Assembly (NCBI GenBank): GCA_019421315.1
Contig: JAHZFN010000250.1
Coordinates: forward strand, 1-12,422
DNA length: 12,422 nt
From: Peptococcaceae bacterium
GTDB taxonomy: Bacteria > Bacillota > Dehalobacteriia > UBA4068 > UBA4997
Direction: 5' to 3'
In this document: positions 1 through 6,367 of the stretch, piece by piece
Layout of the letters: each line of letters opens with the position of its first letter
Position numbering within the stretch: position 1 is the first letter of the stretch
Position numbers and translations under genes: made by a program
Notes under the pieces: model-generated
The model's database searches: none
What the model saw: the letters and a program-made list of their open reading frames with translations, nothing else
What the model was told of the DNA's origin: nothing

Positions 1-397
1 GGGCGTTTTCAATGACGAGAATTATAAAATCCTTTCCTATCTGCACGAAATGGAAATGGCATTGGGAGCCGCTGATATTATCATCAGCCGTTCGGGAGCC
101 AGCTTTTTAGCGGAAATTATGGCTGTCGGACGGTGCAGCGTTTTGGTGCCGTATCCCTACGCCACAGGCAACCACCAGGAGGCAAACGCCGTATCTCTGG
201 TGAACCGCAATGCTGCCCGTATGATTCTTGACAAGGATTTGAACAAGGATAGTCTGTGGTCAGTTTTGAACCCTCTTTTGCAAAACAAGGATGAGGTTGC
301 GGAAATGGCGAAAAACTGCTATGAAATGGGTCGCCGAGACGCCGTTGACAATATTTTGCGGCAGGCGGAAGAAGTAATGAAAAACAAAGCGCAGTAA
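1..397 (+). CDS. murG: MurG, UDP-GlcNAc:lipid I GlcNAc transferase (3' part only)
   Basis: The gene is cut by the window start; the frame reads open from base 2 and ends at TAA 395-397, leaving 131 C-terminal residues. MurG is a GT-B glycosyltransferase on the inner face of the membrane that adds GlcNAc to lipid I to make lipid II. The visible part is the UDP-GlcNAc-binding half. It shows the family signature GAADIIISRSGASFLAEI followed by a VPYPYATGNHQEANA segment, matching the SRxGAxTxxE and P-P-x-x-x-x-NHQ-x-x-NA pattern of MurG. It ends with a helical tail typical of the family. It precedes murC by 59 bases, the usual dcw-cluster order. The stop codon lies inside a strong hairpin (390-415). 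Identification rests on these motifs and the neighbours. Confidence 0.95.
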   Translation, partial: GVFNDENYKILSYLHEMEMALGAADIIISRSGASFLAEIMAVGRCSVLVPYPYATGNHQEANAVSLVNRNAARMILDKDLNKDSLWSVLNPLLQNKDEVAEMAKNCYEMGRRDAVDNILRQAEEVMKNKAQ

Positions 398-415
398 AGC
401 TTTGGCTTTGCTGCG
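390..415 (+). other. Stem-loop over the murG stop codon
   Basis: Bases 390-400 pair with 405-415 in an 11-bp stem (one G-U pair) closed by a UUUG tetraloop. The murG stop TAA (395-397) is within the 5' arm. No U-run follows, so it does not look like an intrinsic terminator. It lies 28 bases before the murC ribosome binding site. It could be an RNA-stability or processing element between murG and murC; that role is inference. Confidence 0.6.
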
Positions 416-442
416 GCGTGTATAAAAAATAAGTTTGACTTT

Positions 443-459
443 AGGAGGAATTTCCTTTG
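443..459 (+). promoter_or_regulatory. RBS that fixes the TTG start of murC
   Basis: A full AGGAGG (443-448) lies 8 bases before TTG 457-459. This supports initiation at TTG and not at a later ATG, which would remove the N-terminal GIGGIG nucleotide-binding motif. Confidence 0.8.
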
Positions 460-1845
460 CGAAATATAGCAAAACATATTCATTTTGTGGGAATCGGCGG
501 CATAGGCATGAGCGGTCTTGCCAGAATTTTGCTGGGCTTTAATGTCAAGGTTTCCGGTTCTGACGTTATGGAATCCAAGATGGTAAAAGAGTTGATGGAA
601 TGCGGCGCCGAGGTTTACATAGGACACAGAGCCGAAAATTTGACAGACGATGTCGATATGTTGGTTTACTCCTCTGTAATCAAAGAAAACAACCCTGAGT
701 ATATGGAGGCGGAACGCCGCGGTATCAGAATTATTCCGCGTGCCAAGCTTTTGGCGATGATGATGGAGCAATGCACGGGAATTGCCGTTGCGGGTGCCCA
801 CGGCAAAACCACCACAACGGGTATGCTGGGTACTGTGTTCAGAGAATGCGGCAAGGAGCCTTCCATTATTATCGGCGGCTATCTGCCAAACATCGGCGCC
901 AACGCCTGCTGGGGCAAAGGCGAATATTTGATTGCCGAGGCTGACGAAAGCGATGGGTCTTTTTTGCTGCTGCCGCCCAAATATGTTATTGTAACCAATA
1001 TCGAAAACGACCATTTGGATTATTACGGCACTATGGAAAATTTGATCGGCTGTTTTGACAAATTTATTCATCAAATTCCCGCCGACGGCAAGGCTTTTTT
1101 GAATATCGACAGCCCCATCGTCAAGGATATTGCGGAAAAAGGCGGCGGAGATTTTGTAACTTATTCTTTGGAAAACACAAACGCCGACTATATGGCGCAG
1201 GATATTAAATACGATTCCGAAGGCACAACCTCTAAAGTTTATTTTAAAGGCGAGCTTTTGGGTGAAATGCGGCTTTTTGTTCCCGGATCTTACAATGTGT
1301 CCAACGCTTTGGCAACCTTTGCCGTGGCGCATACCTTGGGTATGGAGTCTGCCGAAATTATCGACGGTTTGAAAGAATTTCACAGCACAGGCCGCAGATT
1401 TGAATTTTTAGCAAGCAACAAAGCCAAGGATATTGTGCTTTACGACGATTATGCTCACCACCCGACGGAAATCAAGTCGGTAATCGGCGCCGCCAAAAAA
1501 TTAGGTTATAAAAGGGTTGTGGCTGTGTTCCAGCCGCACCGTTACAGCCGCACCAGAATTTTGAAGGATCAGTTTGCGCAGTGCTTTGATGAAGCGGATG
1601 TTTTGATTTTAAACGAAATTTATTCGGCTTTTGAAACTCCCATTTTGGGCGTGGATGCCAATATGCTGATTGAAGCCATCAAAGAACGTGGCAGAGATGT
1701 TGTTTATTACGGCAAAGAAGCGGAAGATGTAATCAGAATTTTGGACGAGGTTACAGAAAGCGGCGATTTGATTTTGATTATGGGCGCAGGCAACATTCGC
1801 CGCAAAATCGGCGATCCCTATGCCAAAATTTTGGCGGCAAAATAA
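457..1845 (+). CDS. murC: MurC, UDP-N-acetylmuramate--L-alanine ligase
   Basis: MurC is the cytoplasmic ATP-dependent ligase that joins L-alanine to UDP-MurNAc, the first step of stem-peptide assembly. The 462-residue length is normal for the family. Visible motifs in order: an N-terminal Rossmann-like HFVGIGGIGMSGLA (9-22); the ATP-binding AGAHGKTTTT (112-121, K117); EADESDGSF (161-169); NIENDHLDYY (181-190, H186); PGSYNVSNALAT (276-287, N280 and N283); GRRFE (312-316, R314); DDYAHHPTE (330-338, D331); QPHRYSRT (359-366). Residues corresponding to the Mur-ligase invariants are therefore present. The residue before the first invariant Asn is Tyr, where His is common. The start is TTG at 457: AGGAGG at 443-448 sits 8 bases upstream and the conserved N-terminus begins almost at once, so no in-frame ATG serves better. 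It lies between murG and murB, probably in one transcript. Confidence 0.97.
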   Translation: MRNIAKHIHFVGIGGIGMSGLARILLGFNVKVSGSDVMESKMVKELMECGAEVYIGHRAENLTDDVDMLVYSSVIKENNPEYMEAERRGIRIIPRAKLLAMMMEQCTGIAVAGAHGKTTTTGMLGTVFRECGKEPSIIIGGYLPNIGANACWGKGEYLIAEADESDGSFLLLPPKYVIVTNIENDHLDYYGTMENLIGCFDKFIHQIPADGKAFLNIDSPIVKDIAEKGGGDFVTYSLENTNADYMAQDIKYDSEGTTSKVYFKGELLGEMRLFVPGSYNVSNALATFAVAHTLGMESAEIIDGLKEFHSTGRRFEFLASNKAKDIVLYDDYAHHPTEIKSVIGAAKKLGYKRVVAVFQPHRYSRTRILKDQFAQCFDEADVLILNEIYSAFETPILGVDANMLIEAIKERGRDVVYYGKEAEDVIRILDEVTESGDLILIMGAGNIRRKIGDPYAKILAAK

Positions 1846-1867
1846 GAAAAATGCTAGAAAAATGCTA
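1846..1867 (+). repeat. Tandem 11-bp duplication after the murC stop
   Basis: GAAAAATGCTA occurs twice in direct succession (1846-1856 and 1857-1867), starting right after the murC stop codon. It looks like a slippage duplication; no function is apparent. Confidence 0.9.
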
Positions 1868-1910
1868 TATGAAAAATAATGGGTTATAAAAACTCAGAGG
1901 AGATAAATTG

Positions 1911-2840
1911 ATGGAATTTTTTTCAACTCAAAGGTTTAAGGATTTCATAAAAAGCTTCAAAGGCAGTCTGTTGCTTGCAGAGCCTATGCTTAACCATACA
2001 TCATGGAAAATCGGCGGTCCCGCCGATTGTCTGGCTGTCCCCAAAACCGTTGGAGATATTGTTAAGGTGTTGGTTTTCTGCCGTGAAAACGATGTACCCT
2101 TGACAATAATCGGCAGAGGCACCAATCTTTTGGTGTCCGATGACGGCATAGAGGGCATCGTTATGCAGATAGCCGATAATTTTAACAAAATAGTTTGGCT
2201 TAATTCCACCGAGGTTCGGGCGGAAGCAGGCTGTTTGTTGGCGGCTTTGTCCAGAGACGCCGCCAAGAATAACTGCACCGGTCTGGAATGGGCGTGCGGC
2301 ATTCCGGGCAATGTGGGTGGCGCCGTTATGATGAACGCAGGCGCATACGGCAGCAATATCAGCAACTATATTACGGAAATCGAGATTGTGGAATTGAACG
2401 AAAAAGGCGAGCCCGAATTTAAGGTTTTGACGAAAGCGTCTTTGAATTTTTCCTACCGCCACAGCGGTATAACTGCAAACCAGGTTGTGGTGGGGTTGAA
2501 TTTGCTTTTGGAACCGGGCGACAGAGAAAAGTCCGAAAGGCAAATGCGGGAGCTTTTGCAGACAAGAGCCACCAAACAGCCTTTGGAATATCCCTCTGCC
2601 GGCAGTGTTTTCAAAAACCCGCCCAATGACCACGCAGGTCGCCTGGTGGAAGTATCCGGCTGCCGAGGCATGAGAATAGGCGGCGCCGAGGTTTCGGAAA
2701 AACACGGCAATTTTATTGTGAACAGAGGCGGCGCCACGGCGGCCGATGTTTTGGCGTTGATTGAAAAGGTACAGCAAATCGTCTTTGAAAAAAACGGTGT
2801 GCATTTGGAAACCGAGGTTAGAAAAATCGGCAGATTTTAA
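1911..2840 (+). CDS. murB: MurB, UDP-N-acetylenolpyruvoylglucosamine reductase
   Basis: MurB is the cytoplasmic FAD enzyme that uses NADPH to reduce UDP-GlcNAc-enolpyruvate to UDP-MurNAc, the substrate MurC uses. I chose ATG 1911 (309 residues) because AGAGGAG (1896-1902) is 8 bases upstream; TTG 1908, one codon earlier, is only 5 bases away. Motifs: SWKIGGPAD (31-39) and IIGRGTNLLVSDDG (66-79) of the FAD-binding domain; GIPGNVGGAVMMNAGAYG (130-147); FSYRHS (180-185) with R183; PSAGSVFKNP (228-237) with the proton-donor Ser at 232; and Glu302 near the C-terminus, matching the conserved catalytic Glu. Length and motifs fit the shorter Gram-positive type. The gene follows murC by 65 bases. Its final codons form the 5' arm of a terminator hairpin. 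Confidence 0.96.
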   Translation: MEFFSTQRFKDFIKSFKGSLLLAEPMLNHTSWKIGGPADCLAVPKTVGDIVKVLVFCRENDVPLTIIGRGTNLLVSDDGIEGIVMQIADNFNKIVWLNSTEVRAEAGCLLAALSRDAAKNNCTGLEWACGIPGNVGGAVMMNAGAYGSNISNYITEIEIVELNEKGEPEFKVLTKASLNFSYRHSGITANQVVVGLNLLLEPGDREKSERQMRELLQTRATKQPLEYPSAGSVFKNPPNDHAGRLVEVSGCRGMRIGGAEVSEKHGNFIVNRGGATAADVLALIEKVQQIVFEKNGVHLETEVRKIGRF

Positions 2841-2860
2841 TAATTTCTGCCGTTTTTTTT
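2828..2860 (+). terminator. Intrinsic terminator overlapping the murB 3' end
   Basis: CGGCAGA (2828-2834) pairs with TCTGCCG (2846-2852) across an 11-base loop and is followed directly by eight T (2853-2860). The 5' arm is coding, in the last murB codons, and the murB stop is in the loop. It should separate the mur genes from ftsQ, at least partly. A moderate 7-bp stem with a strong U-tract suggests it may be leaky. Confidence 0.75.
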
Positions 2861-2902
2861 GCAATCTATAAGTTTGGAATTTAATTGAAAGGGAGGGTGC
2901 AA

Positions 2903-4027
2903 ATGGGACAGGTTGTATCAATGTCTGACCATAAAAAGAAAAAAAAACGCCGTATCGGTTTTCGCAAAATGCGGTGGATTTTGCTTTTTTTGGTTTGCGC
3001 TTTGATAGGGTTCGGCATTTCGCAGGCTCCTCTTTTTAATGTGAAAAATATTGATGTCAGCGGTAATGAAAATGTTGATTCTTCTGTTATCATCGGGCTT
3101 TCGGGCGTTAAAGAAAATCAGCCCATAGGCAGTGTCCGCACCGGCAGAGCGGAAACGATGATCGAAACAAATCCTTGGGTGAAAAGCGCCGTTGTCAAGC
3201 GGCGGTTTCCCAATACGATTGTGATAGAGGTTGTGGAACGAACTCCCGTTGCGGCGGTGGCGGCAGGCAACGGAGTTTTGATTGTCGATGAAGAGGGCAG
3301 TGTTTTGGCAAAGCAGGAGCTTTTTGACGGTTTGCCGTATATGCTGATTATCGGGGTGGACGACCTGACAGAGGAGCAATCGGACGAACAGGAGGCGCAG
3401 GAGCAAGGTGCGGACAAGGCGGCGGATGACGATGCCGACAAAAAGAGCACTGATGAAAATTCGCAGACAGGCAGTTCGGATAACCCCAATTCGAATAAGA
3501 AAAACGCCGATAATCCAAATTCGGATAATCAAAATTCAGATACAGAAAGTACGGATAACGAAAATCAATATGACAATTTGGACGGAAACAGCAGCGCAGG
3601 CGGTGATGAAAACGCAGCAGATAATTCAAATTCATCTTCCGATAAAACCGAGGCGGCGGCGAGCCGCGACAGCGAGGCGGAACAGGCTGACAGCAAGGCC
3701 TATGCTGCAGTCAAAGGCTATGACGATATTGTTTGCGGCGAAAAATTGAAATCGGCAAAACTCAGCTCAGGCTTGCAGATTGCAGGCTCGATGACGGCGG
3801 AGGAAATGGCGGTTGTAACGCAAATTAACGTTTTGGATGCCCAAAATATCATTATAGACACTGTTTATGGTATAAAAATTTACTTTGGGGACGAAAATGA
3901 TATTGAGAGCAAATTTGATGTGGTAAACACCGTTTTGACCGACGAAAAGCAAAAAGGACATATTACAAAAATTAATTATATTGATGTTTCGGTGCCTTCG
4001 CACCCCGCTTTAAAATATAATAATTAG
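2903..4027 (+). CDS. ftsQ: FtsQ/DivIB division protein with a long acidic insertion
   Basis: FtsQ/DivIB is a bitopic divisome protein that links early and late division proteins and partners FtsB/FtsL. I chose ATG 2903 (374 residues) because AGGGAGGG ends 5 bases upstream; TTG 2885 lies before that site. Order: a short basic cytoplasmic tail (KKKKKRR, 11-17); one membrane helix (about 24-41); a POTRA domain from FNVKNIDVSGN (45-55) through NPWVKSAVVKRRFPNTIVIEV (90-110); the start of the beta domain to GLPYMLIIGVD (143-153); a low-complexity insert (about 155-265); then the rest of the beta domain (GYDDIVCGEKL onward). DivIB proteins are commonly about 250-280 residues, so the insert accounts for the excess. 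The position after murB agrees with dcw order. A run of nine A (2939-2947) encodes the lysines. Confidence 0.9.
   Translation: MGQVVSMSDHKKKKKRRIGFRKMRWILLFLVCALIGFGISQAPLFNVKNIDVSGNENVDSSVIIGLSGVKENQPIGSVRTGRAETMIETNPWVKSAVVKRRFPNTIVIEVVERTPVAAVAAGNGVLIVDEEGSVLAKQELFDGLPYMLIIGVDDLTEEQSDEQEAQEQGADKAADDDADKKSTDENSQTGSSDNPNSNKKNADNPNSDNQNSDTESTDNENQYDNLDGNSSAGGDENAADNSNSSSDKTEAAASRDSEAEQADSKAYAAVKGYDDIVCGEKLKSAKLSSGLQIAGSMTAEEMAVVTQINVLDAQNIIIDTVYGIKIYFGDENDIESKFDVVNTVLTDEKQKGHITKINYIDVSVPSHPALKYNN
3365..3697 (+). other. Low-complexity acidic Asn/Ser-rich segment of FtsQ
   Basis: Residues about 155-265 of FtsQ consist almost wholly of D, E, N, S, Q, A, G, T and K. Between residues 156 and 265 there is one Tyr, one Leu and no Val, Ile, Met, Phe, Trp or Cys. 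Short degenerate DNPNS-like units recur (bases 3478-3493, 3508-3524, 3523-3540, with weaker copies at 3553-3567 and 3619-3636). The type II topology of FtsQ places it outside the membrane. It is probably disordered and negatively charged. Confidence 0.9.
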
Positions 4028-4053
4028 AAAAAATTTCAAAAAATAATAAATTC

Positions 4054-4082
4054 TTGCAGGACTTTTATATAAAAAGTAGAAG
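4054..4082 (+). promoter_or_regulatory. Possible sigma-70 promoter for ftsZ
   Basis: In the 165-base AT-rich spacer between ftsQ and ftsZ, TTGCAG (4054-4059) is followed after 17 bases by TAGAAG (4077-4082). Other -10-like hexamers, TAGAAT (4088-4093) and TATAAT (4102-4107), lie nearby without a convincing -35. Separate transcription of ftsZ is plausible, but the match is only fair and the region is AT-rich. Confidence 0.35.
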
Positions 4083-4192
4083 TGTATTAGAATAGAATAA
4101 CTATAATTATGTAAATAACAGTGAAAAATTTAAATATGTATAAAATTTTGAAATAAGATAGAATAAACCATCAGAAAGGGGTTTACGTTAAT

Positions 4193-5389
4193 ATGGTACA
4201 AATTGAAGAAGTGAACAACAGCACATTTGCCAAGATTAAAGTTGTCGGTGTCGGCGGCGGCGGCAATAATGCTGTGAACAGAATGATCAACAGCGACCTG
4301 ACAGGCGTTGACTTTATTGTAGTTAATACAGACCACCAGGCTTTGGAAGGTTCCAAAGCAAACAATAAAATTCAAATCGGCGCAAAACTGACCAGAGGTT
4401 TGGGCGCAGGCGCCGACCCCGAAGTTGGCAGAAAAGCCGCCGAAGAAAGCCGCGAAGATCTGCGTGCTATTTTGGAAGGCGCCGACATGGTGTTCATCAC
4501 CGCCGGAATGGGCGGCGGCACAGGAACGGGCGCTGCTCCCGTGGTTGCGGAAATTGCCAAGGAATTGGGTGCTTTGACAGTGGGCGTTGTAACCAAGCCT
4601 TTCACTTTTGAAGGCCGCCGCCGTGCTCAGCAGGCGGAAATAGGCATTACCGATTTGAAAGACAGAGTGGACGCCATTATCACAATTCCCAATGATAAGA
4701 TTTTGCAGATTATCGACAAAAAAACTCCGATGAACGAAGCTTTTTCTTATGCCGATGATGTTCTGCACCAGGGTGTTCAGGGCATTTCCGATTTGATTTC
4801 CAAGCCAGCTTTCATCAATCTTGACTTTGCGGATGTTAAAACCATTATGCAGGACGCAGGCTCCACAATGATGGGTATCGGTACAGCCTCCGGTGAAACC
4901 AGAGCTTTGGACGCCGCCAAACTGGCTATTTCCAGCAAACTTTTGGAAACCAGTATCCAAGGCGCCAAAGGCATTTTGTTCAATATCACAGGCGGCGAAT
5001 CCATGAGCATGATGGAAATCAACGAAGCCTCCGAATTTATCTACAATGTTGCCGACCCCGATGCAACAGTTATTATGGGTGCAGGTTATGATGCGGAAAT
5101 GGGCGACAGCCTGCGTATCACCATCATTGCCACAGGCTTTGACGGCAAAAACGGCATTGCTTCTCCTTTCCAAGGCTCCAACGCCGCTCCCAAGCAGGAT
5201 GCTCCTCAACAGCAGACTCAGCAGGGTCTTAATACTATTTTCGGTCAGTCCCAGCAGCCTGTTACACCTACAATGCCTACATTCGGCTTCTCCGGCAGCA
5301 ACAGTGCTCCGCAACCGCCGCAGGCTCCTTCTTTCAAAGCTCCCAGCTTTGACGATGTGGAAGTTCCCGCTTTTATGCGCAGAAAATAA
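4193..5389 (+). CDS. ftsZ: FtsZ, tubulin-like cell division GTPase
   Basis: FtsZ polymerises with GTP at midcell to form the Z-ring that recruits the divisome. The 398-residue protein starts at ATG 4193 with GAAAGGGG about 11 bases upstream. It shows the nucleotide-binding GVGGGGNNAVNRM (19-31), the tubulin signature GGGTGTGAAP (108-117), the T5-T6 region KPFTFEGRRR, the catalytic T7 loop NLDFADV (209-215), and the C-terminal globular part ending at ATGFDG (313-318). A Gln/Pro-rich disordered linker (about 325-384) follows. The conserved C-terminal peptide DDVEVPAFMRRK (387-398) binds partners such as FtsA, SepF or EzrA. All key motifs are intact. It follows ftsQ directly with no ftsA between, and a strong terminator follows it. 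Confidence 0.98.
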   Translation: MVQIEEVNNSTFAKIKVVGVGGGGNNAVNRMINSDLTGVDFIVVNTDHQALEGSKANNKIQIGAKLTRGLGAGADPEVGRKAAEESREDLRAILEGADMVFITAGMGGGTGTGAAPVVAEIAKELGALTVGVVTKPFTFEGRRRAQQAEIGITDLKDRVDAIITIPNDKILQIIDKKTPMNEAFSYADDVLHQGVQGISDLISKPAFINLDFADVKTIMQDAGSTMMGIGTASGETRALDAAKLAISSKLLETSIQGAKGILFNITGGESMSMMEINEASEFIYNVADPDATVIMGAGYDAEMGDSLRITIIATGFDGKNGIASPFQGSNAAPKQDAPQQQTQQGLNTIFGQSQQPVTPTMPTFGFSGSNSAPQPPQAPSFKAPSFDDVEVPAFMRRK

Positions 5390-5420
5390 AATTAATTAAG
5401 TAAACCATAAATTAGAATAT

Positions 5421-5475
5421 AAACCGATTGAGAAAATTGCGGTACAATGCCCTGTTTTTCAATCGGTTTTTTTTT
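5421..5475 (+). terminator. Intrinsic terminator after ftsZ
   Basis: AAACCGATTG (5421-5430) pairs perfectly with CAATCGGTTT (5460-5469), extended inward by about five more A-T/G-U pairs, and runs into nine T (5467-5475). It lies 31 bases past the ftsZ stop and ends the division transcript. Confidence 0.9.
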
Positions 5476-5543
5476 GTGTATAAAAAGATAATGTCTTTTA
5501 AAATGTTCTGTTATAGTTGCTGATGGATTGATTGGGGAAAATA

Positions 5544-5572
5544 AATAATATAATTAAAATAATATAATTAAA
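5544..5572 (+). repeat. AT-rich tandem repeat, 14-base period
   Basis: AATAATATAATTAAA is present at 5544-5558 and again at 5558-5572, sharing one base. The whole stretch is A/T only. No function is evident. Confidence 0.85.
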
Positions 5573-5628
5573 TATAATAATGTAGGTTTGTCAATGGTGC
5601 GTTACAATTTACCAATATTTTATATTTA

Positions 5629-5645
5629 ATTAACAGTTTGTTAAT
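5629..5645. promoter_or_regulatory. Inverted repeat, possible operator
   Basis: ATTAACA (5629-5635) and TGTTAAT (5639-5645) are perfect 7-base arms around GTT. It sits about 60 bases upstream of the DUF2284 -10 element, a plausible place for a regulator site. AT-rich spacers produce such dyads by chance, so this is tentative. Confidence 0.3.
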
Positions 5646-5684
5646 GCAATGAATTTTAAGGCGTGTGAAAATTGCAACAGCTAC

Positions 5685-5713
5685 TGTTTATTGCTTGAAA
5701 TTTATGCTATAAT
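5685..5713 (+). promoter_or_regulatory. Extended -10 promoter for the DUF2284-pfp-ppi unit
   Basis: A perfect TATAAT (5708-5713) carries the extended TG motif (TGC, 5705-5707). The -35 position at 17-base spacing (5685-5690, TGTTTA) is poor, as is common with extended -10 promoters. The predicted start near 5720 gives a very short leader before ATG 5733. Confidence 0.5.
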
Positions 5714-5732
5714 AGAAAATGAGGTGAGGATT

Positions 5733-6323
5733 ATGAAGGTAACAATGAAATTTACTCAGGTGAAGATGGAAGATTATATCAAGAATTTTTGCTTCCGAGA
5801 TAAATTTTTGGTTTATTGCAAAGACTGCATAAATTACAACAATAATTATTCTTGTCCGGGCTTTGATTTTGATCCTGACGAATATTTGAACAAATATAAT
5901 TATCTGTATTTGATAGGAACTAAGGTTGTTCTTAATCAGGAAGAAGTTGCCGAATTCGGCGAAGACGATATTGTTGATAAATTTGTTTACGGCAGAAACA
6001 TTGTGAAATCCGTCCGCAAAACGCTGGACGCCAAGCTTTTGAAGATGGAGGGAATTTTTCCTTTGACAAGGGCGTTTTTTGCAGGTTCCTGCACCGACTG
6101 TGCCGAATGCGAAAGAATGCACGGCAACCCTTGCCCCGATATCGGAAGAGTGCGCTATTCTTTGGAGGCTTTCGGTTTTGATATGAGTCTGACCGCCAAA
6201 GAGCTTTTGGATCTCGATATTATTTGGGCGGACGACTATCTGCCGGAATATTATACTCTCGTCAGCGGTTTGGCAACGGTTGACGAAATTCCGGGTTTCA
6301 ACAAGCTGTTTATTAATTTATAA
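5733..6323 (+). CDS. DUF2284 family cysteine-rich, predicted metal-binding protein
   Basis: This is a 196-residue soluble protein of unknown function. It matches the DUF2284 pattern: two cysteine clusters and an NNYSCPGFDFDPDEY segment. ATG 5733 is the start because GAGGTGA (5721-5727) lies 5 bases before it and a TATAAT box lies just upstream; an earlier in-frame ATG at 5649 lacks both. Cysteines are at 20, 29, 32 and 41, then 120, 123, 126 and 134 (CTDCAECERMHGNPC). The spacing suggests an Fe-S cluster or a zinc site. Family members occur mostly in anaerobes; the reaction is not known to me. It is followed after 44 bases by a phosphofructokinase gene with no terminator between, so co-transcription is likely. 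No signal peptide or membrane segment is seen. Confidence 0.8.
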   Translation: MKVTMKFTQVKMEDYIKNFCFRDKFLVYCKDCINYNNNYSCPGFDFDPDEYLNKYNYLYLIGTKVVLNQEEVAEFGEDDIVDKFVYGRNIVKSVRKTLDAKLLKMEGIFPLTRAFFAGSCTDCAECERMHGNPCPDIGRVRYSLEAFGFDMSLTAKELLDLDIIWADDYLPEYYTLVSGLATVDEIPGFNKLFINL

Positions 6324-6367
6324 AAAACAATATTATAATACTTAAAAAACTAAAGGAGTTGTACAAA

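Larger units (their letters stand above)
5390..5732. other. Intergenic region between ftsZ and the DUF2284 gene
   Basis: This 343-base stretch has no credible gene. It holds the ftsZ terminator (5421-5475), an AT-only tandem repeat (5544-5572), an inverted repeat ATTAACA-GTT-TGTTAAT (5629-5645) that could be an operator, and a -10 element for the next gene (5708-5713). An ATG at 5649 opens the downstream frame earlier but has no ribosome binding site and lies upstream of that -10. Confidence 0.7.

Noticed and set aside
319..1383. 354-codon open frame on the minus strand across murG-murC
   Set aside because: It is antisense to well-supported murC and has no domain signature; same codon-bias cause.
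2001..2921. 306-codon open frame on the minus strand across murB
   Set aside because: It is a shadow of murB; the plus-strand FAD-binding and catalytic motifs are complete.
3408..3749. 113-codon basic open frame on the plus strand inside ftsQ
   Set aside because: It is an out-of-frame reading of the low-complexity insert; the Arg/Ile repeats follow from the repeated DNA. It has no good ribosome binding site.
4130..5314. 394-codon open frame on the minus strand across ftsZ
   Set aside because: It is the antisense shadow of ftsZ. The plus-strand codon choice rarely uses TTA, CTA or TCA, which leaves the opposite frame open. The translation is Cys/His/Asn-rich with no domain, and ftsZ motifs are intact.
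5649..5732. N-terminal extension of the DUF2284 protein with extra cysteines (ACENCNSYC)
   Set aside because: No ribosome binding site precedes ATG 5649, and the extended -10 TATAAT (5708-5713) lies downstream of it. ATG 5733 has a strong site.
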